From contig URGP01000001.1 of assembly GCA_900547395.1 (NCBI GenBank), forward strand, positions 102,141 through 166,140: DNA of 64,000 nt, in the 5' to 3' direction. Below, piece after piece: positions 26,198 through 34,498 of this stretch. The position numbers and the translations under genes were made by a program. The notes under the pieces were generated by a model that saw only the letters and a program-made list of their open reading frames with translations, did no database searches and was not told where the DNA came from. This stretch comes from an uncultured Opitutales bacterium (GTDB lineage: Bacteria; Verrucomicrobiota; Verrucomicrobiia; Opitutales; Intestinicryptomonadaceae). How positions within the stretch are numbered: the first letter of the stretch is position 1; every line of letters starts with the position of its first letter.

Positions 26198-28360
26198 ATG
26201 AAAAAATTTTTGTTTTTAAACGCCGCCATATTCATGACGTGTTTCGCCTTTGCGGAAAGCCGCAAACCAAACATAGAATACATCGACATGCTCATCGGCT
26301 CCACGGGGGCCCACAAGACAGAATACGGCGGAACGACGCCTGCAGTTGGAACGCCTTTTGCCATGACGCAGTGGTGCGCGGCGACGCGGGAAAACGGCGT
26401 ATCAAAAACTTCATACCATTACAAAGACCAAGCGTGCATAGGCTTCATCGCGACCCACCAGCCCGCGATATGGATGGGCGACTTTTGTTTTTTCACTCTC
26501 ATGCCCCAGTGCGGAACGTTAAAAATCGACAATAGAGGCGAGAAATTCTCCAGAGAAGACGAGACTGCGACGCCGTATTACTACAAGCTTTCATACGGAA
26601 ATTCTCCGCAAAAAACAATTACGACGGAAATGACCGCAACTTCAAGATGCGGGTTTTTCAGAATTTCGTATCCCAAAAGCGAAAAAGCCATATTGCTTTT
26701 CGAGGTGTCGAGAGGCTCGGCAAGTTCGCAAATAGAATTTCTGCCCGAAAAAAATGAAATAAAACTTTTCAATTCGGAGCGGCACGACAGGGACTTGGGG
26801 CCTGAGCTGAAAAATTTAAAGGGATTTTACCTGCTCAAATTCAGCGCGAAAATTTCAAATTTCGGAATAATAGAAAACGGAGAAAAAAAGGATGCAAGAA
26901 AATGCGCGTCAAGCGGAAAGCTGTTTGCGTTTGCCGAATTTGAGCCGCTTGGCAATCCCCTTGAAATAAGGATTGCGTCGTCTTTCATAAGCGAAGAGCA
27001 GGCAAAATCAAACCTTGAAAAAGAAATGCCCCCCCGACTTTCCTTCGAAGAAATAGCCAAAAAAACCAAAAAGAGCTGGGAAAAATACCTAAACAAAATA
27101 GAAATCGAAGGCGGCAGCGAAGACGAAAAAACCGTGTTCTATACATCTTTTATGCGCACCCTCCAATATCCGCGCGAATTTTCCGAATACGGGAAATATT
27201 ACAGCCCGTTCGACGACAAAATCCATGACGGCAATTCCTACAACGCCTATTCGCTATGGGACACATTCCGCGCCGAACACCCGTGGCTTCAAATTGCCGC
27301 CCCAGAAAGAGTGTCTGAAATGATGCAGGCACTGGTGCAAATGTACAAGGAGGGAGGATGGCTCCCCAAATGGCCCAATCCAAGCTATACAAACATTATG
27401 ATAGGAACGCACGCCGACGCTGTAATCGCCGACGCATTTGTAAACGGGTTCAGGGATTTCGACGTAAAAACCGCCTACGAAGCGGTGCGAAAAGACGCGA
27501 CAACCCCTCCGAACGACGACTTGAAGCACAGATGGGGAGACAGAGACCATTGGAAATGGGGAGGATTTGAAGGAAGAGGCGGGCTGACCCACTACATCGA
27601 AAAAGGCTATGTCTCGTGCGATTTCACAAACGAATCCGCCTCGCGCACTCTCGAATTTTCTCTCGATGACTATTGCGTAGCGCAAATGGCAAAGCTTCTC
27701 GGAAAAAAGTCCGACTATGAACGCTTCATAAAACAGTCCAAAAACTACAAGAACATTTTTAATCCCGAAACAAAGTTCTTCCACGCCAAAAAAAGCGACG
27801 GCTCGTTCCACGAAAACTGGGGCGAAGGCTTTACCGAAACATCAAACTGGAATTACAGGTTTTGCGCAATGCAGGACGTGGAAGGGCTTGTTGAATTGAT
27901 GGGCGGCAGGGAAAATTTCGTAAAAGCCCTCGACGATGTTTTCGACGGCGGGCATTACGCGCACGACAACGAACCTTCCCACCACTACGCCTATTTGTAT
28001 AACTACGCCGGAAGATATGACAAAACGCGCCTAAGGGTCTCCCAAATAAGAGACGCCCACTATAAAAACAAGCCCGACGGGCTTTCCGGAAACGACGACT
28101 GCGGGCAAATGTCCGCGTGGTATTTGTTCAGCTGCCTCGGATTCTACCCCGTAACTCCCGCCTCCGGAATTTACGCCCTCGGAGTCCCAAAATTCAAAAG
28201 CGCAAAAATAAAGCTGTCAGCGAAAAAAACTCTGGAAATTTCCTTAATCGAAACCGGAGAGAGCCAAAAAAATGTATATTTAAACGGGAAAAAACTAAAT
28301 TCGCCATTTATAAAAGTAAAAGATGTTTTAAACGGCGGGAAACTTGTTTTTGAGAAATAA
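26198..28360 (+). CDS. Glycoside hydrolase family 92 (alpha-mannosidase type)
   Basis: A 720-residue exported enzyme (signal peptide MKKFLFLNAAIFMTCFAFA). It shows the GH92 N-terminal beta-sandwich start YIDMLIGSTGAHKTEYGGTTPAVGTPFAMTQW and HQPAIWMGDF, then the (alpha/alpha)6 barrel with SLWDTFRAEHPWLQI, a glutamate in GEGFTETSNWNYRF that fits the catalytic acid, and NDDCGQMSAWYLFSCLGFYPVTPASG, which holds the aspartates that activate water and bind the essential calcium. GH92 enzymes are inverting, calcium-dependent exo-alpha-mannosidases acting on host or yeast N-glycans. Length is normal. Expected in the periplasm or on the surface. Confidence 0.95.
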   Translation: MKKFLFLNAAIFMTCFAFAESRKPNIEYIDMLIGSTGAHKTEYGGTTPAVGTPFAMTQWCAATRENGVSKTSYHYKDQACIGFIATHQPAIWMGDFCFFTLMPQCGTLKIDNRGEKFSREDETATPYYYKLSYGNSPQKTITTEMTATSRCGFFRISYPKSEKAILLFEVSRGSASSQIEFLPEKNEIKLFNSERHDRDLGPELKNLKGFYLLKFSAKISNFGIIENGEKKDARKCASSGKLFAFAEFEPLGNPLEIRIASSFISEEQAKSNLEKEMPPRLSFEEIAKKTKKSWEKYLNKIEIEGGSEDEKTVFYTSFMRTLQYPREFSEYGKYYSPFDDKIHDGNSYNAYSLWDTFRAEHPWLQIAAPERVSEMMQALVQMYKEGGWLPKWPNPSYTNIMIGTHADAVIADAFVNGFRDFDVKTAYEAVRKDATTPPNDDLKHRWGDRDHWKWGGFEGRGGLTHYIEKGYVSCDFTNESASRTLEFSLDDYCVAQMAKLLGKKSDYERFIKQSKNYKNIFNPETKFFHAKKSDGSFHENWGEGFTETSNWNYRFCAMQDVEGLVELMGGRENFVKALDDVFDGGHYAHDNEPSHHYAYLYNYAGRYDKTRLRVSQIRDAHYKNKPDGLSGNDDCGQMSAWYLFSCLGFYPVTPASGIYALGVPKFKSAKIKLSAKKTLEISLIETGESQKNVYLNGKKLNSPFIKVKDVLNGGKLVFEK

Positions 28361-28469
28361 AACCCACGAGAATAAAAATTATTGACATTTCCTTTCTTCA
28401 ATATACAAAGTTTTAACACTTACTAATTTACTGCGCATAACACACAACAAGAAGAAAGGAAATAAACTT

Positions 28470-29765
28470 ATGAAAGAATTATCGTATCTTGCGCTTGCAA
28501 GCATTATTGGCACATGCGCATATGCGGATACCGTCCGCGCTGTGGCAGACGGAGACTGGGAAAGCGAAAGCACCTGGGAAAACGGATCAACACCGTCAAG
28601 CGCCTCAAACCCCGTTGTAGTAATAGAAAGCAACATCGAGGTAAACTTGACATCGGGCGCGACAATCAACGGCTTCGGAAATTGGGGCGACAATTCCATT
28701 TTAAACGTTTCAATGGAAGAGTCGCGCCTGACCTCGTGGATAAATTCAAATTACAATTTTTCAGGCAACGCGCAAATCAACATAACAGACGGAGCGCAAT
28801 TTGTTTACGCAAACAATAATGCGCAAAATCAAGTTTTTGCCCTGCTCGGCGGTTCTAATTCGGCAAGCTTTAACGTAACAAACTCCACCCTCTCCGAAGG
28901 GCTTGGTTGGGGAGCTTCCGCCGGCTTTTTAATTGGCGGAGAAAACACCAACATAAAAGTAAACCTCGTAAATTCCGTTTGGAATTCATACGATTTGAGC
29001 ACTTCCACGCAGTATAACGCCGCAAAAAGCCTGATTTCTATTCAAGCAACCGGCAGCGGCTCCGCTTCCCTTTCAATGATAAATTCCCAAAGAAAGGCTC
29101 TCGACAACGCTTCAAGCGTAAATATAAGCATAGAAAACAACACATCTGCAAGCAACTCCCTGCTGATAGCGGGAAACTCTCTGCTTGAAACCTGCCATCT
29201 GACGATTGGCGGAAACGGCGGAAGCGGAAAAGCTGTCTTGCAATTCGGGGCATACAATGGGAACGGAACATTCCACGCGGCGCAAGGCGGCTCGCTTGAA
29301 ATGATAAGCGACTGGTCAACGCTTAAAATAAATGAAGGTGCAGTAATAAAAATACTGGCGGACGAGTCAAATTTGCTTTCCCCACAAGCAAATTTGCAAG
29401 AAAACGCATTTATAAGACTTGCAAACGGCAACAACAATTCAGACTACGGTCCACAGGGGCGCGTTCTTTATCTAAACGGAGAATTTGTCTTCGACATGAA
29501 AGAAGTTGACGCCTCATCGCTTGAAAAGGGAGAAACTTACCTTATTTCCTTAATATACGCAAACCATTGGGACGATGAAATAAATTTCGACAACGTGAGT
29601 TTTGATGTCATAAACAACGAAAATTCATACTTTGGAGACTTCAAAATCCTGTTTACTGAAAACACCCTCGCGCTTTCATTTGCATACGTTCCCGAACCCA
29701 AAACATTTGCCGCTATGTTTGGCGCGCTTGCGGCGGCATTCGCCTTTTACAGGCGGCGCAAATAA
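28470..29765 (+). CDS. PEP-CTERM exported protein with beta-solenoid-like passenger
   Basis: A 431-residue protein. A signal peptide (about 1-19, ending TCAYA) is followed by DGDWESESTWENGSTPSS, a start typical of autotransporter-like beta-solenoid passengers, and a long Ser/Asn-rich beta region. The C-terminus is a textbook PEP-CTERM tag: VPEPKTFAAM, a hydrophobic helix (FGALAAAFAFY) and RRRK. Such tags are cut and processed by an exosortase, and the proteins end up outside the cell. It has a good Shine-Dalgarno (AAAGGA) and its own terminator, so it is monocistronic. A matrix or adhesion role is likely but unproven. Confidence 0.85.
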   Translation: MKELSYLALASIIGTCAYADTVRAVADGDWESESTWENGSTPSSASNPVVVIESNIEVNLTSGATINGFGNWGDNSILNVSMEESRLTSWINSNYNFSGNAQINITDGAQFVYANNNAQNQVFALLGGSNSASFNVTNSTLSEGLGWGASAGFLIGGENTNIKVNLVNSVWNSYDLSTSTQYNAAKSLISIQATGSGSASLSMINSQRKALDNASSVNISIENNTSASNSLLIAGNSLLETCHLTIGGNGGSGKAVLQFGAYNGNGTFHAAQGGSLEMISDWSTLKINEGAVIKILADESNLLSPQANLQENAFIRLANGNNNSDYGPQGRVLYLNGEFVFDMKEVDASSLEKGETYLISLIYANHWDDEINFDNVSFDVINNENSYFGDFKILFTENTLALSFAYVPEPKTFAAMFGALAAAFAFYRRRK

Positions 29766-29785
29766 AACATATAAAATAATTTTAG

Positions 29786-29814
29786 GGCGAAACTGCAATG
29801 TTTCGCCTTTTTTT
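29786..29814 (+). terminator. Rho-independent terminator after the PEP-CTERM gene
   Basis: GGCGAAAC (29786-29793) pairs with GTTTCGCC (29800-29807) around a six-base loop and is followed by seven T. Confidence 0.95.
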
Positions 29815-29845
29815 GCAAAACGGCAAAATTTTGCGCCGAAAAAAA

Positions 29846-30079
29846 TCACCTCGGCATGTTTTTATAGAGCAAGTCGCCGAGTTCTTTCGGGCTGGTCTCT
29901 TCAAGTTCCCTGCCCTTGCGCTTCAAGTCCTCAAAAGTTTTCATCACAGTTTCCGTCATTTTGTCGTGCGTTTCTTCCGTGCCTCCGACAATCGAAAACT
30001 TTTCCGCTTGGGTTATGCGCTTTTCCCCGTCAGAATCAAGCCCCAAGCCAATTAGATGGGCGCGTTTTTTGTTTGCCAT
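29846..30079 (-). CDS. Small conserved-looking protein downstream of scpA
   Basis: A 77-residue soluble protein starting MANKKRAHLIGLGLDSDGE at the ATG 30077-30079, four bases after the scpA stop. It continues with ITQAEKFSIVGGTEETHDKMTET and a Lys/Glu-rich helix, ending LGDLLYKNMPR. The longer open frame upstream only overlaps scpA. No family is recognised; tight linkage to scpA and lptD suggests co-expression. It could be an adaptor, since it is mainly helical, but no function can be assigned. Confidence 0.6.
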   Translation of the reverse strand: MANKKRAHLIGLGLDSDGEKRITQAEKFSIVGGTEETHDKMTETVMKTFEDLKRKGRELEETSPKELGDLLYKNMPR

Positions 30080-30083
30080 AAAA

Positions 30084-30962
30084 CTATTCGTCCTCCTCTG
30101 AAATTTCAGGTTCGCCTTCTGCGGCATCGCCTTCCCAGTCATCCAAATTGAGTTCGGGAGAATTTTCCCGCACCGTGTTTTGCTCCAATGCGGCGTGTTC
30201 GGGAAGCTTTTTAAAATAGATTTCCCCGAAAACATCTCCCTGCGATATGTCTAACCTGCGCAAGCGCGTAAGCTCCAAAACCGCAAGAAAAGTCGCAACC
30301 AAAAGCGATATCGTTGTCTTGCCCTTTTCAAACAGCTTTGAAAAGCAAAATTCTTCGCCTTCCAAATTCAATATAAATTCCATTCTGTCCGCAACCGACA
30401 CCTGTTCGCCGACAATCTCGCCTTCGACAAGCTTTTCTGCAAGGCGGCGCAAGACATTGTTAAACGTGTTCCAAATCTCTATTCTATCGGAATTTTTCAA
30501 GGGTCTTGAAAGCTCAGACGCGTCTTTTTGTTTGCAAATTCGCGGCAAACAGTTTTGACGAATGTCTATCATGTCTTCCAAGAGCATCGCGCCCTGCTTT
30601 ACCTTTTTGTATTCCAAAAGCTGTTCTACAAGCTCCCAGCGCGGGTCTATGTCGCCGTCGTCCTCATCCTGCGTCTGTTTGGCACGCTCATCGGTCGGCA
30701 AAAGCATTCGGCTTTTTATGTACATTAAAGTCGCCGCCATCACGAAAAATTCGCCCGCGATATCAAGCGAGAGGTTTTTCATGGCTCTTAAAACCGCCAA
30801 ATACTGCCTTGTAATCTGCTCAATGGGAATATCGTAAATGTCGATTTCGTTTTTGCGGATTAGAAACAGAAGCAGGTCCAAAGGTCCTTCAAAGACGGGC
30901 AACTTTACAAGCATTTCACCCGCCGAACCCAAAATTCCGTCTTCAGGTACAAATTCCTCCAT
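30084..30962 (-). CDS. scpA: Segregation and condensation protein A (kleisin)
   Basis: A 292-residue kleisin of the SMC condensin complex, which compacts and separates chromosomes. The N-terminal SMC-neck-binding region has the family signature VKLPVFEGPLDLLLFLIRKNEIDIYDIPIEQIT-type pattern (about residues 18-52) and FFVMAATLMYIKSRMLLP; the C-terminal winged helix is TFLAVLELTRLRRLDISQGDVFGEIYF. The ATG at 30960-30962 was chosen because it is two bases from the lptD stop, whereas the longer frame runs into lptD. The acidic C-terminal tail is longer than in most homologues. No scpB is seen in the window. Confidence 0.95.
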   Translation of the reverse strand: MEEFVPEDGILGSAGEMLVKLPVFEGPLDLLLFLIRKNEIDIYDIPIEQITRQYLAVLRAMKNLSLDIAGEFFVMAATLMYIKSRMLLPTDERAKQTQDEDDGDIDPRWELVEQLLEYKKVKQGAMLLEDMIDIRQNCLPRICKQKDASELSRPLKNSDRIEIWNTFNNVLRRLAEKLVEGEIVGEQVSVADRMEFILNLEGEEFCFSKLFEKGKTTISLLVATFLAVLELTRLRRLDISQGDVFGEIYFKKLPEHAALEQNTVRENSPELNLDDWEGDAAEGEPEISEEDE

Positions 30963-30964
30963 AA

Positions 30965-33358
30965 TCAGTACGATAAAAATCTGACATTTGCGCCAAGGCT
31001 TAGCGAGTTTTCGCGCTTGGAGCCTTCCTTTACAGAAACTCGGTACTCGACAGCCCAGGAATTGCCAACGCGCGTCCACAAAGAGTAAACTTGGTCGGTA
31101 AATCGGCTGTGCTTATAGTCGTAATGCCATCTGCCCAAGAGCTTGTAATTTTCAGTCAGGCGCAATTCCGCGTGCAAATAATACTGGTTGATGTCGTTTT
31201 GAAGATATATGTTGCCAAACGCAATTCTCCAGGCGTCGGAATCGTGGAGTTCAATGTACGAATTAGTTTCGGCAATGTCGCCGTTATTTGCGTTTACGCG
31301 GGTATAGTTTGCAATGTTGAGCCACTCTGACGGAGAAACGGAAGCTTGAATGTAGAAATCGGAGTAAGAGTACTTCCTCAAATGGTCGGTTATGTAGGGC
31401 TGCCTGTCGAAGTTGAAATCCTGATAGAAATTGAGGCGCGCGACTTCGCGGGAGCCGTATTTGCCGCTTCTTGTCTCAAACACGTTTTCGATGCCGACTC
31501 TCAGAGTGTTGGTGTTGTAAAGGTCGTCAACATTGCGCATAAGCCCCAAGTCGAGAACAGACGGATGAGTGTCGTAGTAAAGACTATCGATGGTTTCAAT
31601 GCGCTTTTTGCCGTCTTCGGCATTGGGAATGTAGCGGTACTGCATAATCGGGCGCAGGCTGTGGCGAAGCCCGTCCAGACCGAGAGTTTTGCTGCGTATT
31701 TGCCAAAGCCCCCACGCCTGCATTTGCGCGTCAAAGCCGACCTGCCCCACCGCGCGCCAGTAAGAGTCACCCGCGCCGACGGTATTATTGTAATGGGTGA
31801 GGCGTACTCCCGCAAGAGGCGTAAAAGACGCCCATGACGAAAGGTTTACTGGTCTTGAAACGCCGAAATACGAATCAAAACGGGTGTCGTCGCGCGTTTC
31901 AAAAACAGAGTCTTCAAACTTTTCCTTGTAATAGCCCATGGAAGCGTAAAAATTGTAGTAAACGCCAAGAGGCTCATAGCGCCGCGGGGCAAAATCAATT
32001 CTCGCCTCGGGAAGCCTCTGCACTGTATGCTCCCAGGAATTCGGCAAAAATCGCGTGAAAACGGAAGCGTTGTAAGTTTCGCCCGCATAAACAAATTCCG
32101 CAAAATTATCGGGCTCCTGATCCTCGTCAAAAATCGACTCGCGGAAATCGCGCATGACATACCTGTCGCTCCAATAGTTCAAAACGGTGGTAAGCGAAAG
32201 TTTTTCGTCAAAGCGCGTGATGTTTTTTAAGTCGATGAAATACCTGTCGCGCGACAATGTTTCGCCGGCGGGCAGACCTGAATTTAAAATGCCCGAACTT
32301 GCCTGGTCTTTTATGTAGCCTGAAATTATCTCGCCCTTCGAAGTTATCAGGGAGCTTTTGTAGTTTATGCTTGCGGCGGGTCCCACAAGCACTCCGCGCT
32401 TTGAATACAAGTCAAGGAGCATTCCCGGGGCAATATGCCCAAGCCCGGAATACAAGACGGTGTTTTGCCACTTAAATCCGAAATCGTCGTTGTAGCCTAC
32501 CCTCGTTTGCAGGATTATCGGCGGCAAGTCCAAGCCGTACTGCCCGTAATAGGGAACATACATAAACGGAATGTCGCCCAAGCGCAAATAGGCGTCTTTA
32601 AGCTCGACATAATCGCGCTCTGAATCATAGCTGAATTCCCCGCCCTTGACGTTTAAGGACAAAAACGACGGCTCGCCGACATAGAAAACCGCGTCGTTTG
32701 CCTTGATTTTCTTGTCGTCTTTTGACTTTGACTCCGTCGAAGCCGACTGTATTTCGGCAAACAATGGGGCAAAGCCGAAGCGCGTGTACTTGGCGGAAAA
32801 ATCGTTGGTTTTGGTGTTGATTGAAATTTCGTCGGAAAGAAGCCTTACATTTTCCTGTGAAATTGCGACATTGCCGAAAGCCCCCGCCTTTCCCGTCTTG
32901 GAATTGAATTCGATTTTATCGGCAACTATTTCAAAATTTCCGTCCGAAAGCTTTGCGTTGTTTTTCGCCACAACTTTCCCGCTTTCGACATCATAGTCGA
33001 TGGGGCTGTCGGCGACAAGTTCGGGCGCGGAACCTTTCAAGCCCGACAATATGGAATGCTTGTATTTGCGGCTCTTTAACTTGCGCTCTTCCTCCAGACG
33101 CTTTTCAAGCTCCGCCTGCCTGCGCTTTTCGCTTTCCAAAAAAAATTCGCGCCTCTTCTGTTTTTGGGCTTCAATGCGCTCCTCTTCCGTCTCCTGAAAT
33201 TTTTTTTCAAGCTCCCTTACTTCTGAAACTCCAGCGTCGGCGTTTTTTAGCTGCGCATCCGAACTGTTTTCAGCGTCTTTTGCAAACAGCCCGCACGCAT
33301 TCGCAAAAGACAGCGCAAACGCCGCTATCGACACTTTTTTTACATTATAAAAATTCAC
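30965..33358 (-). CDS. lptD: LPS-assembly outer membrane protein LptD
   Basis: A 797-residue outer membrane protein that inserts lipopolysaccharide into the outer leaflet. Order: signal peptide (about 1-27), a highly charged coiled-coil insert (about 45-100, Glu/Lys/Arg-rich), an LptA/OstA-like beta-jellyroll (about 115-235: IDYDVESGKVVAKNNAKL, IVADKIEFNSKTGKAGAFGNV), then the large C-terminal beta-barrel with the signature DIPFMYVPYYGQYGLDLPP. The start codon is GTG (33356-33358). The coiled coil is not usual for LptD. LptE was not seen. It shares a transcript with scpA and the 77-residue protein. Confidence 0.9.
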   Translation of the reverse strand: MNFYNVKKVSIAAFALSFANACGLFAKDAENSSDAQLKNADAGVSEVRELEKKFQETEEERIEAQKQKRREFFLESEKRRQAELEKRLEEERKLKSRKYKHSILSGLKGSAPELVADSPIDYDVESGKVVAKNNAKLSDGNFEIVADKIEFNSKTGKAGAFGNVAISQENVRLLSDEISINTKTNDFSAKYTRFGFAPLFAEIQSASTESKSKDDKKIKANDAVFYVGEPSFLSLNVKGGEFSYDSERDYVELKDAYLRLGDIPFMYVPYYGQYGLDLPPIILQTRVGYNDDFGFKWQNTVLYSGLGHIAPGMLLDLYSKRGVLVGPAASINYKSSLITSKGEIISGYIKDQASSGILNSGLPAGETLSRDRYFIDLKNITRFDEKLSLTTVLNYWSDRYVMRDFRESIFDEDQEPDNFAEFVYAGETYNASVFTRFLPNSWEHTVQRLPEARIDFAPRRYEPLGVYYNFYASMGYYKEKFEDSVFETRDDTRFDSYFGVSRPVNLSSWASFTPLAGVRLTHYNNTVGAGDSYWRAVGQVGFDAQMQAWGLWQIRSKTLGLDGLRHSLRPIMQYRYIPNAEDGKKRIETIDSLYYDTHPSVLDLGLMRNVDDLYNTNTLRVGIENVFETRSGKYGSREVARLNFYQDFNFDRQPYITDHLRKYSYSDFYIQASVSPSEWLNIANYTRVNANNGDIAETNSYIELHDSDAWRIAFGNIYLQNDINQYYLHAELRLTENYKLLGRWHYDYKHSRFTDQVYSLWTRVGNSWAVEYRVSVKEGSKRENSLSLGANVRFLSY

Positions 33359-33418
33359 ATGTTGAAATTTAAAGAAAATTCCCCCTAAAACAAGCTTTTT
33401 ATTTGGCTTGCTGCGCGC

Positions 33419-33450
33419 AAAAAAAACGGCGCTCCATTAAAAGAACGCCG
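33419..33450 (-). terminator. Rho-independent terminator after the enoyl reductase gene
   Basis: CGGCGCTC (33427-33434) pairs with GAACGCCG (33443-33450) with one mismatch; the minus strand then has a T-run (A-run 33419-33426). Confidence 0.85.
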
Positions 33451-33465
33451 ATTTTGCAAAAATTT

Positions 33466-34452
33466 TTAAAACGACAACAAAACCTTGCCCTTTCTTCCGC
33501 CTTCCGCCGCCCTCTTCATGGCGTCTTTTATTTGTGAAAGCGGATATATTTTATCGACCGGAGCGCGGAGCGAACCGTCTTCAATCATCTTGAAAATTTT
33601 GGCGAAAACCGCGTCTTTTTGCTCTTTTGAATGGGTGCGCTGCCACTTGTCCCACCAAAAGCCCCTGAGACGCAAGTCGTTAAAAATCAAAAACCTTGTC
33701 GGGAAGCGCACAGGTTCTGAAGTCATTGCGCCGACAGTCGCGATTGTGCCGCCGAAACCCATCGCCTTAATCATATTTGAAACGCTTGTTCCCCCTATCT
33801 GGTTAAGCCCCAAAATCGGAAGCCCGCCGCCCGTCAAATCTTTTAATTTCTTTGCGTCAAATTCAGATTCGTCAATTACGATGTCTGCCCCGATTGCCTT
33901 CAAGTCTGCCTCTTTCGACTTTGCGTTCCGCAGCAGATTTATGGTTTTTATTCCGCGCAGACGGCATATTTGAATCATAAAATACCCGAGCGCCGAACCC
34001 GCTCCGTTTTGAATTACCCAGTCCCCCGCCTTTAATTCGCAAAATTCCTCCAAAATCAAAAGAGCGGTCGGGGGATTTACAAACGACATCGCAAGCATGT
34101 CCAAATCAAGCCCCTTCGGAAGAACCATCAAGTCTTTGGCATCGCATATTGTGTATTGCGACCAAGCCCCCGGCTCTTCGGGAATGCGCACGATGTCGCC
34201 AACTTTCACATTTTGAACCCCATCGGCAACTTCCGCAACCTCGCCGACCGCCTCGCGCCCTGCGATTGCGGGAAGCTCCCTAAGCCTGCCGTAAGAGCCG
34301 CCAATCATTCCCATGTCGGACGGATTTACCGAAGCCCTGAGAAGCTTTACCAAGACCTGCCCTGATGAGGGGCTTCCTATCTCAACCTCTTCCGCGTTTA
34401 AAACTTCGCACGGAACACCGTACGCCCTGTGAACTGCCCTTATTGTTTTCAT
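33466..34452 (-). CDS. Trans-2-enoyl-CoA/ACP reductase-like (MECR-type) oxidoreductase
   Basis: A 328-residue zinc-independent medium-chain dehydrogenase. The GroES-like N-terminus (VLVKLLRASVNPSDMGMIGGSYG, LPAIAGREAVGEVAEV) lacks the catalytic zinc cysteines. The Rossmann part has AGDWVIQNGAGSALGYFMIQICRLRGIKTINLLRN, and FGGTIATVGAMTSEP and a substrate loop LRLRGFWWDKW follow. This is the pattern of mitochondrial Etr1/MECR enoyl reductases and their bacterial relatives, which reduce trans-2-enoyl thioesters with NADPH. The ATG at 34450-34452 was chosen; the longer open frame upstream overlaps the divergent M3 peptidase gene. Confidence 0.85.
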   Translation of the reverse strand: MKTIRAVHRAYGVPCEVLNAEEVEIGSPSSGQVLVKLLRASVNPSDMGMIGGSYGRLRELPAIAGREAVGEVAEVADGVQNVKVGDIVRIPEEPGAWSQYTICDAKDLMVLPKGLDLDMLAMSFVNPPTALLILEEFCELKAGDWVIQNGAGSALGYFMIQICRLRGIKTINLLRNAKSKEADLKAIGADIVIDESEFDAKKLKDLTGGGLPILGLNQIGGTSVSNMIKAMGFGGTIATVGAMTSEPVRFPTRFLIFNDLRLRGFWWDKWQRTHSKEQKDAVFAKIFKMIEDGSLRAPVDKIYPLSQIKDAMKRAAEGGRKGKVLLSF

Positions 34453-34498
34453 AAAAATCTCTTGATTTATCGGCGGGAAACCTACTAAATTTAAAACA

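Noticed and set aside
28382..28407. TTGACA and TATACA as a promoter before the PEP-CTERM gene at 28470
   Set aside because: The spacing is only 14 bases, too short for a convincing sigma70 promoter; kept out of the features.
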